Part shown: positions 8,777-16,851 of the stretch, piece by piece
How the letters are laid out: the number at the start of each line of letters is the position of its first letter
Numbering within the stretch: the first letter of the stretch is position 1
Origin: an uncultured Clostridium sp.
GTDB lineage: Bacteria; Bacillota; Clostridia; TANB77; CAG-508
Direction of reading: 5' to 3'
DNA length: 43,783 nucleotides
Assembly: GCA_948470875.1 (NCBI GenBank)
Contig: CAOKQM010000007.1
Coordinates: forward strand, 1-43,783
Position numbers and translations under genes: made by a program
Notes under the pieces: generated by a model
What the model saw: the letters and a program-made list of their open reading frames with translations, nothing else
What the model was told of the DNA's origin: nothing
Database searches by the model: none

Positions 8777-9820
8777 ATGAAATATTATAATTGGAAAAAA
8801 ACAATTCCTAAAAAAGAATTAATAGAAGTATGTGAATATATAAAAAAAGGTGAAATCGTAATTTTTCCTACAGAAACAGTTTATGGAATTGGCGCTAATG
8901 CATTTGACGAAAAAGCAGTTCAAAAAATCTTCACAGCAAAAGGTAGACCAGCAGACAATCCGCTAATTGTGCATGTAGCAGACCATCTAGAAATTACGAA
9001 AATCACACAAAATATCACAAAAATAGAACAAAAACTAATCCATGAATTTATGCCAGGACCATTTACATTGATTCTAAAAAAGAATGCCAAAATACCAGAT
9101 ATCGTGTCTGGTGGATTAGACACAGTAGCAGTTAGAATGCCAAAACACGCAATTGCTAAGCAAATAATAGCAAATTCGAAAGTTCCTATTGCAGCACCAA
9201 GCGCCAATATTTCAGGTAAACCAAGTGGAACAACCATAGAAGACATACAAAAAGAATTAGCTCCAAAAGTACATGCAATTATAGATGGAGGAGAAACACA
9301 AATCGGTTTAGAATCAACAGTTGTAAAAGTAATTAATGAAACCCCCTATATTTTGCGCCCTGGGAAAATCACACCAGAACAAATTAAAAAAGTCACAGGA
9401 AAAGTAGAATTTGCAAACGGAATTTTTACGCCAGTAAAAGAAAACGAAAAAGTAGAAAGTCCAGGACTAAAACATAAACATTATGCGCCCAAAACACCAG
9501 CGATTTTGCTTTACAGCCAAGATGAAAAACGTTTATTAATGGAAGTTAATAAAAAAATAGAAGCTTATCAAGGAAAAGTAGTAGTACTAGGATTTGAAGA
9601 ACACAAAGAAAAAATTAAAGTGCCACAAAACCAATTTATCAGTTTAGGAAGCAAAAACAACTTAGAACAAATTGCTAAAAACCTTTATACATTATTGCGC
9701 AAAGCAGACCAGTTAGAAGCATACAAAATAATCATCGAAGGAGTACCAAAACAAGGAATTGGAATAGCAATCATGAATCGATTATTGCGCACTTGTGGTT
9801 ATAATTATATAGAATTTTAA
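8777..9820 (+). CDS. tsaC: L-threonylcarbamoyladenylate synthase (Sua5/TsaC type)
   Basis: 347 residues. It makes threonylcarbamoyl-AMP from Thr, bicarbonate and ATP, the first step of tRNA t6A37 synthesis. The YrdC domain (about 10-210) shows FPTETVYGIGANA, KGRPADNPLIVHV, the PSANISGKPSGT segment, LESTVV and LRPGKIT. A C-terminal Sua5 domain (about 230-347) begins after SPGLKHKHYAPKTP, so this is the long Sua5 form rather than short TsaC. The ATG is preceded by ACGAGG. pth starts 17 bp downstream, in the same operon. Confidence 0.95.
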   Translation: MKYYNWKKTIPKKELIEVCEYIKKGEIVIFPTETVYGIGANAFDEKAVQKIFTAKGRPADNPLIVHVADHLEITKITQNITKIEQKLIHEFMPGPFTLILKKNAKIPDIVSGGLDTVAVRMPKHAIAKQIIANSKVPIAAPSANISGKPSGTTIEDIQKELAPKVHAIIDGGETQIGLESTVVKVINETPYILRPGKITPEQIKKVTGKVEFANGIFTPVKENEKVESPGLKHKHYAPKTPAILLYSQDEKRLLMEVNKKIEAYQGKVVVLGFEEHKEKIKVPQNQFISLGSKNNLEQIAKNLYTLLRKADQLEAYKIIIEGVPKQGIGIAIMNRLLRTCGYNYIEF

Positions 9821-9836
9821 TAAAACGGAGGAAAAA

Positions 9837-10394
9837 ATGTATTTGATTGTAGGGTTAGGAAATCCAGAATCCGATTATGACAACACAAGACATAATATGG
9901 GATTTCATGTCATAAATCAATTAGCTAAAAAATACGAAACGCAAATTGGTAGAAAAAAATTTAATAGTCAATATGAAAATTGTATCATAGAAGGAAAAAA
10001 AGTCCTTTTAGTAAAACCGCAAACCTTTATGAACGCTAGTGGTGAAGCCGTTTTACAATTTGCTAAGTTTTACAAAATAGAACTTGACAAAATCATCGTT
10101 ATTTATGATGATATCGACATAGAACCAGGAAAAATTAGAATTCGAAAAAATGGGTCTCCTGGTGGACACAACGGGATGAAATCAGTAGTTCATTTTTTAA
10201 ACACAGAAAATTTTCCAAGAATTAGAGTCGGAATTGGGAAACCAAAAGAACATGAAAATATGATAGAATACGTTATTGGAGCAATTCCAGAAGAAGCAAA
10301 AGAGCCTTTGGAAAAAGGAGTAGAATTAGCTCAAAAAGCAGTCATAGAAATCATAAAAAATGATATCAATTATGCGATGAATCAGTACAATTAG
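9837..10394 (+). CDS. pth: Peptidyl-tRNA hydrolase
   Basis: 185 residues, normal length. It frees tRNA from peptidyl-tRNA dropped by stalled ribosomes. Family marks are the start LIVGLGNPESDYDNTRHNMGF with the catalytic His at about 19, VKPQTFMNASGEAV, YDDIDIEPGKIRIR with the catalytic Asp, and GSPGGHNGMKSV. Genome-wide stalling at CGG codons would make Pth especially relevant here, but that link is only a thought. AAACGGAGG precedes the ATG. Confidence 0.96.
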   Translation: MYLIVGLGNPESDYDNTRHNMGFHVINQLAKKYETQIGRKKFNSQYENCIIEGKKVLLVKPQTFMNASGEAVLQFAKFYKIELDKIIVIYDDIDIEPGKIRIRKNGSPGGHNGMKSVVHFLNTENFPRIRVGIGKPKEHENMIEYVIGAIPEEAKEPLEKGVELAQKAVIEIIKNDINYAMNQYN

Positions 10395-10408
10395 AAATAG
10401 GAGAAAAA

Positions 10409-11707
10409 ATGAAAGTAGGATTTGTATCGTTAGGATGTAGTAAAAATTTAGTGGATACCGAAATGTTTGTAGGGATGTTTCAAAAAGAAAAGTTTGAAAT
10501 TGTAAATCAGCCACAAGAAGCCCAAATAATTGTAGTCAATACATGTGGATTTATTCAAAGTGCTAAAGAAGAGGCAATTAATACAATATTGGAAATGGCA
10601 GAATTTAAAAAACATGGAAAATGTAAGTATTTGGTTGTAACAGGTTGTTTAGTTAAGAGATATAAAAAAGAATTAGAGAAGGCATTACCAGAAGTGGATT
10701 TGTTTTTATCAGTAGATGAGTATGACCAAATGTGGAGCAAGATTCAGGATTTGTTGGGGCATAAAGAAAAATCGAAAAATGTGTTGGATTATATGGAACG
10801 AGTGGTGGCAACAGGAAATAAGACAGCTTATTTGAAGATTGCAGAAGGTTGTAGTAATCATTGTACATATTGTGCGATACCAAGCATTCGTGGAGAATAT
10901 GTGAGTAGGCCGATGGGGGCCGTCTTGCGCGAAGCGCAGAGGCTCGCCGACTTAGGCTACCAAGAGCTCATTGTGATTGCGCAAGACACCACAAAATACG
11001 GAATCGATTTGTACGGCGAGCCAAAACTGGCAGAGCTTCTTGAGAAGCTCTGCCAGTTAGACGGCCCCCGCTGGATTCGATTCTTATACGCCTATCCAGA
11101 AAGCATCACAGACGAATTAATCCAAGTCGTAAAAGAAAACGACAAAATTTGCCATTATTTTGACATCCCACTTCAACATTTTTCAGACAAAATCCTAAAA
11201 AGAATGAACCGAAACAGTAACTCCAAATCCATTCAAAATACAATTCATAAAATCAAAGCTCAAATACCAGATGTCATTATCAGAACTACTATGATTGTTG
11301 GTTTTCCAGGGGAAAGTGAAGAAGATTTCGCACAATTATATGAATTTATAAAAACAACTCAATTCGACAAATTAGGTGTTTTCCAATATTCCAAAGAAGA
11401 AGGAACACCTGCTAGTAAACTAAATGACCAAATTCATCATAAAACTAAACAAAAACGTTGGAATCAAATCATGCAAGAACAAGAAAAAATTTCCAAAGCA
11501 AAATTGCAACAAAAAATTGGGAATACATACACTGCTTTAATCGATGGCATAACGGAAGATGGAAAATATTTTATGGCAAGAAGTTATATGGATATCCCAG
11601 ATGAAGATGGCATAATTTATGTTCCCAATACAGGAACATATCAAATTGGAGATTTTATAGAATGCAAAATTATTGATAGCAAAGGTTATGATTTAATAGG
11701 AAAATAG
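10409..11707 (+). CDS. rimO: Ribosomal protein S12 methylthiotransferase RimO
   Basis: 432 residues. A radical-SAM enzyme that methylthiolates an Asp of ribosomal protein S12. Auxiliary cluster cysteines are at about C10 (SLGCSKNLVDTE), C46 (NTCGFIQSAKEE) and C80 (VTGC). The radical-SAM CxxxCxxC is at C148, C152 and C155 (EGCSNHCTYCAIPSIRG), and a C-terminal TRAM domain follows. There is no in-frame CGG, and the gene is unbroken. A segment at about 10903-11090 is much richer in G+C than its surroundings and contains a perfect 16-bp inverted repeat. The codon style also changes afterwards to more C-ending codons, as if part of the gene had been exchanged by recombination. GGAG precedes the ATG 15 bp after pth. 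Confidence 0.95.
   Translation: MKVGFVSLGCSKNLVDTEMFVGMFQKEKFEIVNQPQEAQIIVVNTCGFIQSAKEEAINTILEMAEFKKHGKCKYLVVTGCLVKRYKKELEKALPEVDLFLSVDEYDQMWSKIQDLLGHKEKSKNVLDYMERVVATGNKTAYLKIAEGCSNHCTYCAIPSIRGEYVSRPMGAVLREAQRLADLGYQELIVIAQDTTKYGIDLYGEPKLAELLEKLCQLDGPRWIRFLYAYPESITDELIQVVKENDKICHYFDIPLQHFSDKILKRMNRNSNSKSIQNTIHKIKAQIPDVIIRTTMIVGFPGESEEDFAQLYEFIKTTQFDKLGVFQYSKEEGTPASKLNDQIHHKTKQKRWNQIMQEQEKISKAKLQQKIGNTYTALIDGITEDGKYFMARSYMDIPDEDGIIYVPNTGTYQIGDFIECKIIDSKGYDLIGK
11025..11058 (+). repeat. Perfect 16-bp inverted repeat within rimO
   Basis: Arms 11025-11040 (AACTGGCAGAGCTTCT) and 11043-11058 (AGAAGCTCTGCCAGTT) are separated by TG. They encode part of the protein (LAELLEKLCQL), so the repeat is also under coding constraint. 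It sits in the local GC-rich patch. Confidence 0.9.
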
Positions 11708-11766
11708 AGAAGGTAGAATTGTGAATTTTAAATAGGATAAACGAAATTAAGAAAAAGGAGAGTACA

Positions 11767-13083
11767 ATGTTTAAAAAACTTCTTACCTTTATTATGTTAA
11801 TATTTATCCTAGTGGGGCTAGCAATTGGTTTATATTTCGCCCTTACACCAACTAGGAAAGAACAAACATATCACGACAAAGATAAAGAAATTTTTGGTTT
11901 GATACAAGTAAAACAAGTGAAAGTTACTGAATTTTTTACGTTTGGCAAATGTTTTAACCTTTCTGGGTCACTTGCAGGTATTTCCAAAGATAATTTTGAA
12001 AGTGCTAAATTACTGTTGACAAATGGAAATGGGTTTGAGAAAACATATCCATTAAAAGGAGAAATACAAGACGAAAATCTGATTTTGTCAACCACAGAAC
12101 AAATCAATTCTGGTTTAGAATTAGATGATTTGCCACAGGGAGAATATGTGCTTTTAGTTAGAGTTAAAACCAATAATAGCGTTAATCCGAAATATTATTC
12201 TTTAGAAAATCAGTCAGAATATGCAGGAATTGAGTATTATACTATGACAAAAGAAAATGAAAATAATCAAGTAAAAATTGATTTTAAGGATAAAAAGTTG
12301 GACGGAAAAGAACATGCGTATTTGTCGATTGATGTTGAGAAAGCTCAAAAACCAGTAGAGGTATATGACATCGTAATTGATGCGGGTCATGGAGGTAAAG
12401 ATTCTGGTGAAAAAGTGGGCAAAGATACAGAAGCAGATATTGCTTTGGATTATGCTAAATTATTAAAGGAAAAGCTAGAAGCGCAAGGCTTGTCAATTAA
12501 ATTGACAAGAGATGATAAAAATACAGATTCTTTTACATTAACCAATATGTATGATGAAAATGGAAGAATTACACTTGCCTGTCAAGCAAAAGCAAAATAT
12601 ATGTTTTCTTTGCATATCAATAATGGAAATTCTGGTTTAAAAGGATTAGAAATTTATGCTCCATGTAAATCTGATTTAGAGTTAGCACAAAATATGGCAA
12701 ATAAGATTGTAGCTTGTACCAATCTGCCTTATTCTAATAATACTTCTTTTAAAAAAGGAGAAGGCGTGTATGTGAGGAATTTTACACAAAGTGTGATAAA
12801 CGAGTATACGAATACAGCCAATAAAAAAGGCTATGAACCTTATAAAATTACGCTTGATACGCCGTATTTGTATACAATTCGCGAGGTTGGCGGAATCGCG
12901 ACAAATGCGTATGTAGATGGAAGAAATACGAGTTATTCGGCAAATCCATTTTACCAGTCTAATCAAGGAATCGAGTGTTATCAAATTGAAATGGGGTATA
13001 TCAAAAATGATTTGGAAATCCTAAAAAATGAAATGGAGCAATATGTGACAGCGATTTCAGAAGCTATTTTGGAGAATTTTTAA
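11767..13083 (+). CDS. N-acetylmuramoyl-L-alanine amidase (Amidase_3), membrane-anchored
   Basis: 438 residues. The N-terminal hydrophobic segment (about 4-26) is an anchor or signal, and an unassigned ~170-residue extracellular region follows. The C-terminal zinc amidase domain (about 200-435) hydrolyses the bond between muramic acid and the stem peptide. Zinc ligands and catalytic residues of the family are visible: DAGHGG (His about 208), Glu at about 222, SLHIN (His about 283) and the final catalytic Glu at about 408 (CYQIEMGY). AAGGAG precedes the ATG. It follows rimO by 59 bp and may share its transcript. A housekeeping cell-wall role is likely, although it is also ~6 kb from a secretion locus that must cross the wall. 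Confidence 0.9.
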   Translation: MFKKLLTFIMLIFILVGLAIGLYFALTPTRKEQTYHDKDKEIFGLIQVKQVKVTEFFTFGKCFNLSGSLAGISKDNFESAKLLLTNGNGFEKTYPLKGEIQDENLILSTTEQINSGLELDDLPQGEYVLLVRVKTNNSVNPKYYSLENQSEYAGIEYYTMTKENENNQVKIDFKDKKLDGKEHAYLSIDVEKAQKPVEVYDIVIDAGHGGKDSGEKVGKDTEADIALDYAKLLKEKLEAQGLSIKLTRDDKNTDSFTLTNMYDENGRITLACQAKAKYMFSLHINNGNSGLKGLEIYAPCKSDLELAQNMANKIVACTNLPYSNNTSFKKGEGVYVRNFTQSVINEYTNTANKKGYEPYKITLDTPYLYTIREVGGIATNAYVDGRNTSYSANPFYQSNQGIECYQIEMGYIKNDLEILKNEMEQYVTAISEAILENF

Positions 13084-13128
13084 AGGCGGGATTTTTTCAT
13101 AGAATTCATTAAAAGGGAGAAATAAAAT

Positions 13129-13980
13129 ATGAAAGTTTTCGATAATTTTTTATATAAAGTAACACAAATGATTGAAAAATGCAAGGCAAAACGCAAACAA
13201 AAAAAGTTAATTAAAACACAAGATGAGAAATTAATTGTGGAAACGTTAAGTCCACAGGAAGATAATTCTAAAATTGATATCAAAGAAGTTGTTGAAATAA
13301 TGGAAAATCCTGAACATAAAGTAGAGGTTGTTGAAAATAATTTTGAAGAAATTATGAAACAAAATAATGTTCGAGATACTTTAAAACATTTGCCAGATAA
13401 TGAGATTTTGAGATTACTAGATGAGCATATGGACAAACTGAAAAAACAAGAGAAAATTGAACCTGCTATAAAAGCGATTGCAAATAATGACAAAAAGTTA
13501 AAAGCAACTTTAGAAAATGTAGTAAATTTAACTGATTTGGAGTTAGCTCGTATTTTTGAGACATTAAAACCAGAAGCATCGGAAGAAAAAAATCAAGAAA
13601 TCGAACAACGAAAAGTAAGAATTGTATCAACCAAAATTTTGCGACATATGATACAACATGGCGGTGCGTGGCATTTGAGTGAATTGACACAAACTATGCA
13701 AGAAAAATCAAAATTAGATGTATTGAATTTATGTTTAAATACCCTATATAATTTTGAGAAAAACAAAGGCAGATCACTAGAGGAAAAAGCAAAGGAAAAA
13801 TTTGTAATTGATTTATTGTGCTTAACTCAAATTGATAGCAAAACAAAATTAGATTTGGTAGAGGCGTATGCAGAAGATGGATTGTTGACAAAAGGAAACA
13901 AAGATGAAATTAAAATACAAATGGAAAAAGAAAGATTGCGAAAAGAAGAATATGAAAGAAGTAAACAAACTGGAAGATAA
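13129..13980 (+). CDS. Hypothetical cytoplasmic protein (unrecognised)
   Basis: 283 residues, Lys/Glu-rich, predicted mostly helical, with no signal peptide or membrane span. The N-terminal ~90 residues are strongly charged. A middle part (about 85-150) contains two similar helical stretches around HLPDNEILRLLDEHMDKLK and NLTDLELARIFETLKPE. I recognise no enzymatic motif. AAAAGGGAG precedes the ATG. The stop is 13 bp before the hisS ATG, so it is probably co-transcribed with hisS and trmFO. Coding is supported by its length, ribosome binding site, spacing and absence of in-frame CGG. Confidence 0.8.
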   Translation: MKVFDNFLYKVTQMIEKCKAKRKQKKLIKTQDEKLIVETLSPQEDNSKIDIKEVVEIMENPEHKVEVVENNFEEIMKQNNVRDTLKHLPDNEILRLLDEHMDKLKKQEKIEPAIKAIANNDKKLKATLENVVNLTDLELARIFETLKPEASEEKNQEIEQRKVRIVSTKILRHMIQHGGAWHLSELTQTMQEKSKLDVLNLCLNTLYNFEKNKGRSLEEKAKEKFVIDLLCLTQIDSKTKLDLVEAYAEDGLLTKGNKDEIKIQMEKERLRKEEYERSKQTGR

Positions 13981-13993
13981 AAGGAGGAAAAGT

Positions 13994-15310
13994 ATGAGTG
14001 ATAAAATAAAACCAAGAACATTGGCAGGCACAGTGGAACTACTGCCAAATGACCAAATTATTTTCAATAAAATGGTGGATACCATAAGAAGTTCGTATGA
14101 AAGTTTTGGCTTTTTGCCACTAGATACGCCAATTCTAGAATTGGCCGAAATTCTGCTTGCCAAAGCAGGTGGAGAAACAGAAAAACAAATTTATCGTTTT
14201 GAAAAGGGGGAAAATGATTTATCTTTACGATTTGATTTAACTGTTCCTTTTGCCAAATATGTATCCATTCATCAAAACGAGCTAGCTTTTCCGTTTAAAA
14301 GGTATCAAATTGGGAAAGTGTATCGTGGTGAGAAACCACAAAAATGTAGATTTAGAGAGTTTTATCAATGCGATGTAGATGTCATTTCAGATAAATTGGA
14401 TATGATGAATGATGCAGAAATGGTCAATATTATTTATCATACTTTTCAAGCATTAGATTTAGCTAAATTTACAATTTGTATGAATAATCGAAAAATTTTA
14501 AATGGATTTTTTACAGATATAGGAATTTCTACTCAAAAAGTAGAAGTTTTGAGAATCTTGGATAAAATCGATAAAATTGGTGAAAATGCGATGAAACAAG
14601 AACTTGACAATATGAAAATTGCACCAGAAAAAATTGAACAAATTTGTCAATTTATTTTGATTTCTGGAACAACAGATGAAAAACTTGCACAATTAAAAAA
14701 CATGAATATTGAAAATGAAACTTTTTTAGAAGGCGTAACAGAGCTTGAAAAAGTTGTTCAATATGTTAAAGAATTTGAGATTCCAGAAGCTAATTTTAAA
14801 ATTGATTTGAAAATTGCCAGAGGCTTAGATTATTATACAGGGACTGTTTATGAAACATTTTTTGATGATTATCGAAATTTAGGAAGTGTTTGCTCTGGCG
14901 GAAGGTATGACAATTTAACACAGCATTATACAAATCGAAATTTCGAAGGAGTTGGAGTTTCCATTGGGCTTACAAGGCTATTTGCGCAATTAAAAGAAAT
15001 GAATTTATTGCCTAAAAAACAGGAAGCAATTGCTAAAATTTTAGTCATTCCAATGGATGAAAAGTGTAGTCAATTTGCTTTAAAACTTGCCAATCAATTG
15101 CGCAAAAATCAAGTTAATACAGAAGTGTATGCTAATTTTTATAAAGACATGAAAACAAAGTTAAAATATGCAGATAAATTAAACATTCCCTATGTTGCCA
15201 TTATTGGGGAAGAAGAAATTGAAAAAAAATGTGTAATGCTTAAAAATATGCGTGAAAAAACGCAAGAAAGTTTAAGCATGGATGTTGTAATAAAGAAAAT
15301 GATGAGGTAA
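13994..15310 (+). CDS. hisS: Histidyl-tRNA synthetase
   Basis: 438 residues. Class II synthetase that charges tRNA-His. Motif 1 region at about 13-40, motif 2 around VYRGEKPQKCRFREFYQCDVD (here split: VYRGEKPQKCRF, then REFYQCDVD), the His-specific signature RGLDYYTGTVYE at about 275-287, and motif 3 around GVGVSIGLTRL. The C-terminal anticodon-binding domain starts near 345. It is closer to HisS than to the regulatory HisZ because it keeps the anticodon domain and the signature. The start at 13994 is chosen because AAGGAGG lies 7 bp upstream; an upstream in-frame start at 13904 would overlap the previous gene by 77 bp. trmFO starts 4 bp after the stop. Confidence 0.95.
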   Translation: MSDKIKPRTLAGTVELLPNDQIIFNKMVDTIRSSYESFGFLPLDTPILELAEILLAKAGGETEKQIYRFEKGENDLSLRFDLTVPFAKYVSIHQNELAFPFKRYQIGKVYRGEKPQKCRFREFYQCDVDVISDKLDMMNDAEMVNIIYHTFQALDLAKFTICMNNRKILNGFFTDIGISTQKVEVLRILDKIDKIGENAMKQELDNMKIAPEKIEQICQFILISGTTDEKLAQLKNMNIENETFLEGVTELEKVVQYVKEFEIPEANFKIDLKIARGLDYYTGTVYETFFDDYRNLGSVCSGGRYDNLTQHYTNRNFEGVGVSIGLTRLFAQLKEMNLLPKKQEAIAKILVIPMDEKCSQFALKLANQLRKNQVNTEVYANFYKDMKTKLKYADKLNIPYVAIIGEEEIEKKCVMLKNMREKTQESLSMDVVIKKMMR

Positions 15311-15314
15311 AAAA

Positions 15315-16589
15315 ATGCAAGAAATTACAGTAATTGGAGCAGGACTTGCAGGTTGTGAGGCTGCATTTCAAATTGCTAAAAAAGGCAATCAAGTAAAATT
15401 ATATGAAATGAAACCACAAAAGTTTTCTCCTGCTCATTCGAATCAAGATTTAGCAGAAATTGTTTGTAGCAATTCTTTTAAATCCAATCGTTTGACAAAT
15501 GCATGTGGTTTGTTAAAAGAAGAATTACGAAGGCTTGGCAGTGAGTTAATTCAGATTGCAGATGAAGTTTGTGTGCCCGCAGGGCAAGCATTGGCAGTTG
15601 ACAGGAACAAATTTTCCAAAGCGGTTACACAAAAAATTGAAAAAAATCCAAACATTGAATTAATTAGAAAAGAAATAACCGAAATTCCCAAACAAGGAAA
15701 AGTGATTATTGCAACAGGTCCACTTACTTCTGAGAAATTTTCGGAAAACATTAGCCAAATCATTGGAGAAAATGATTTGCATTTTTACGATGCTGCTGCT
15801 CCGATTATTGACAAATCTTCAATTAATATGGAAATTGCTTTTTGGGGCGACCGTTATGGAAAAGGTGAGAGTTCCTATATCAATCTTCCAATGAATCAAG
15901 AAGAATATTTGGATTTTTACCAAGAGCTCATAAATGCGCAAACCGTTGTATTACACGATTTCGAAAAAAGGGAAATTTTTGAAGGTTGTATGCCAATTGA
16001 AATTATGGCAAAAAGAGGAGAAGATACACTTAGATTTGGTCCATTGAAACCAGTTGGTTTTACAGATCCACGAACTGGGAAAAGACCATATGCAATTGTT
16101 CAATTAAGGCAAGATAATGAAGAAGGGACATTGTTTAATATGGTTGGTTTTCAAACCAATTTAAAATTTGGAGAACAAAAACGTGTTTTTTCTAAGGTTC
16201 CTGGATTAGAAAATGCAGATTTTGTCAAATATGGTGTTATGCATAGAAACACTTATATTGATTCTAGCAAATTACTAGATGCTACTTATCAATTTAAGCA
16301 AGATGAAAGAATTTATTTTGCAGGTCAAATAACAGGTGTAGAAGGTTATGTTGAATCAATTTGTTCAGGTTTGGTTGCTGGAATCAATTGCTGTTTAGAT
16401 AAAAAAAGAATTTTTTCATGCAATACAATGATTGGTGCTTTAGCAAATTATATTTCGACACCAAATGAGAATTTTCAGCCAATGAATGCTAATTTTGGAA
16501 TTTTGCCTGCTTTAGAAAAAAAGGTGAAAGATAAAATAGAACGCTACGAAAAACTAGCCAGCAGAGCTTTAGAAAATTTAAGTGGATGA
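15315..16589 (+). CDS. trmFO: Methylenetetrahydrofolate-tRNA-(uracil-54-C5)-methyltransferase TrmFO
   Basis: 424 residues. FAD- and folate-dependent enzyme that makes ribothymidine-54 in the T-loop of tRNA, typical of Firmicutes. An N-terminal FAD-binding GAGLAGCEAA is at about 8-17, followed by LYEMKP, CSNSFKSN, the long middle domain with FEGCMPIEIMA, FGPLKPVGF, and the C-terminal FAGQITGVEGYVES. Length is normal. The gene is followed directly by a terminator, closing the unit that includes hisS. Confidence 0.96.
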   Translation: MQEITVIGAGLAGCEAAFQIAKKGNQVKLYEMKPQKFSPAHSNQDLAEIVCSNSFKSNRLTNACGLLKEELRRLGSELIQIADEVCVPAGQALAVDRNKFSKAVTQKIEKNPNIELIRKEITEIPKQGKVIIATGPLTSEKFSENISQIIGENDLHFYDAAAPIIDKSSINMEIAFWGDRYGKGESSYINLPMNQEEYLDFYQELINAQTVVLHDFEKREIFEGCMPIEIMAKRGEDTLRFGPLKPVGFTDPRTGKRPYAIVQLRQDNEEGTLFNMVGFQTNLKFGEQKRVFSKVPGLENADFVKYGVMHRNTYIDSSKLLDATYQFKQDERIYFAGQITGVEGYVESICSGLVAGINCCLDKKRIFSCNTMIGALANYISTPNENFQPMNANFGILPALEKKVKDKIERYEKLASRALENLSG

Positions 16590-16617
16590 TAACCTTGTCA
16601 TCCATTCTTTTTTTTAT
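16583..16617 (+). terminator. Terminator after trmFO
   Basis: TGGATGA (16583-16589) and TCATCCA (16598-16604) form a 7-bp stem with an 8-nt loop, followed by TTCTTTTTTTTTA. It includes the trmFO stop and also overlaps the end of the minus-strand small gene. Confidence 0.8.
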
Positions 16618-16783
16618 TTTTTGGAATTACCAATTTTTTTGTATTTTCACGTTTTTTGGGCCTTAAATCGCCCATATAATTTTCTACATCTGAAATAGTT
16701 AAATTAGAATCATCACCAATAATAATTTCAAAATCATCTGTTTGATTGGTTTGTTCTTTCTTTTTACTTTTTTTTAGTTTCAT
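16598..16783 (-). CDS. Small basic hypothetical protein
   Basis: 61 residues, very Lys-rich at both ends with an acidic centre (DDFEIIIGDDSN), and no membrane segment. I do not recognise it. The ATG at 16783 is preferred over the GTG at 16792 because GAGGTG lies 6 bp upstream of it. A promoter-like pair sits just upstream. Coding support is moderate: it has a ribosome binding site, a promoter and a clean stop inside the trmFO terminator. Confidence 0.55.
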   Translation of the reverse strand: MKLKKSKKKEQTNQTDDFEIIIGDDSNLTISDVENYMGDLRPKKRENTKKLVIPKNKKKNG

Positions 16784-16821
16784 AGAATTCACCTCTATAT
16801 TTAATCGTATTTTCCTTTTTC

Positions 16822-16851
16822 ATTATAACACAAATTATTTATTTATGTAAA
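16822..16851 (-). promoter_or_regulatory. Promoter-like site for the small basic gene
   Basis: On the minus strand TTTACA (16846-16851), 18 bp, TATAAT (16822-16827). It overlaps the last codons of the glycosyltransferase-like gene, so the small gene can be transcribed alone or with it. Confidence 0.5.

Noticed and set aside
11025..11058. Palindrome in rimO as a transcription terminator
   Set aside because: It lies in the middle of an intact essential-type gene and is followed by GC-rich sequence with no T-run.
13904..13993. Upstream start for hisS
   Set aside because: It would overlap the previous gene by 77 bp and lacks a ribosome binding site; AAGGAGG sits properly before 13994.
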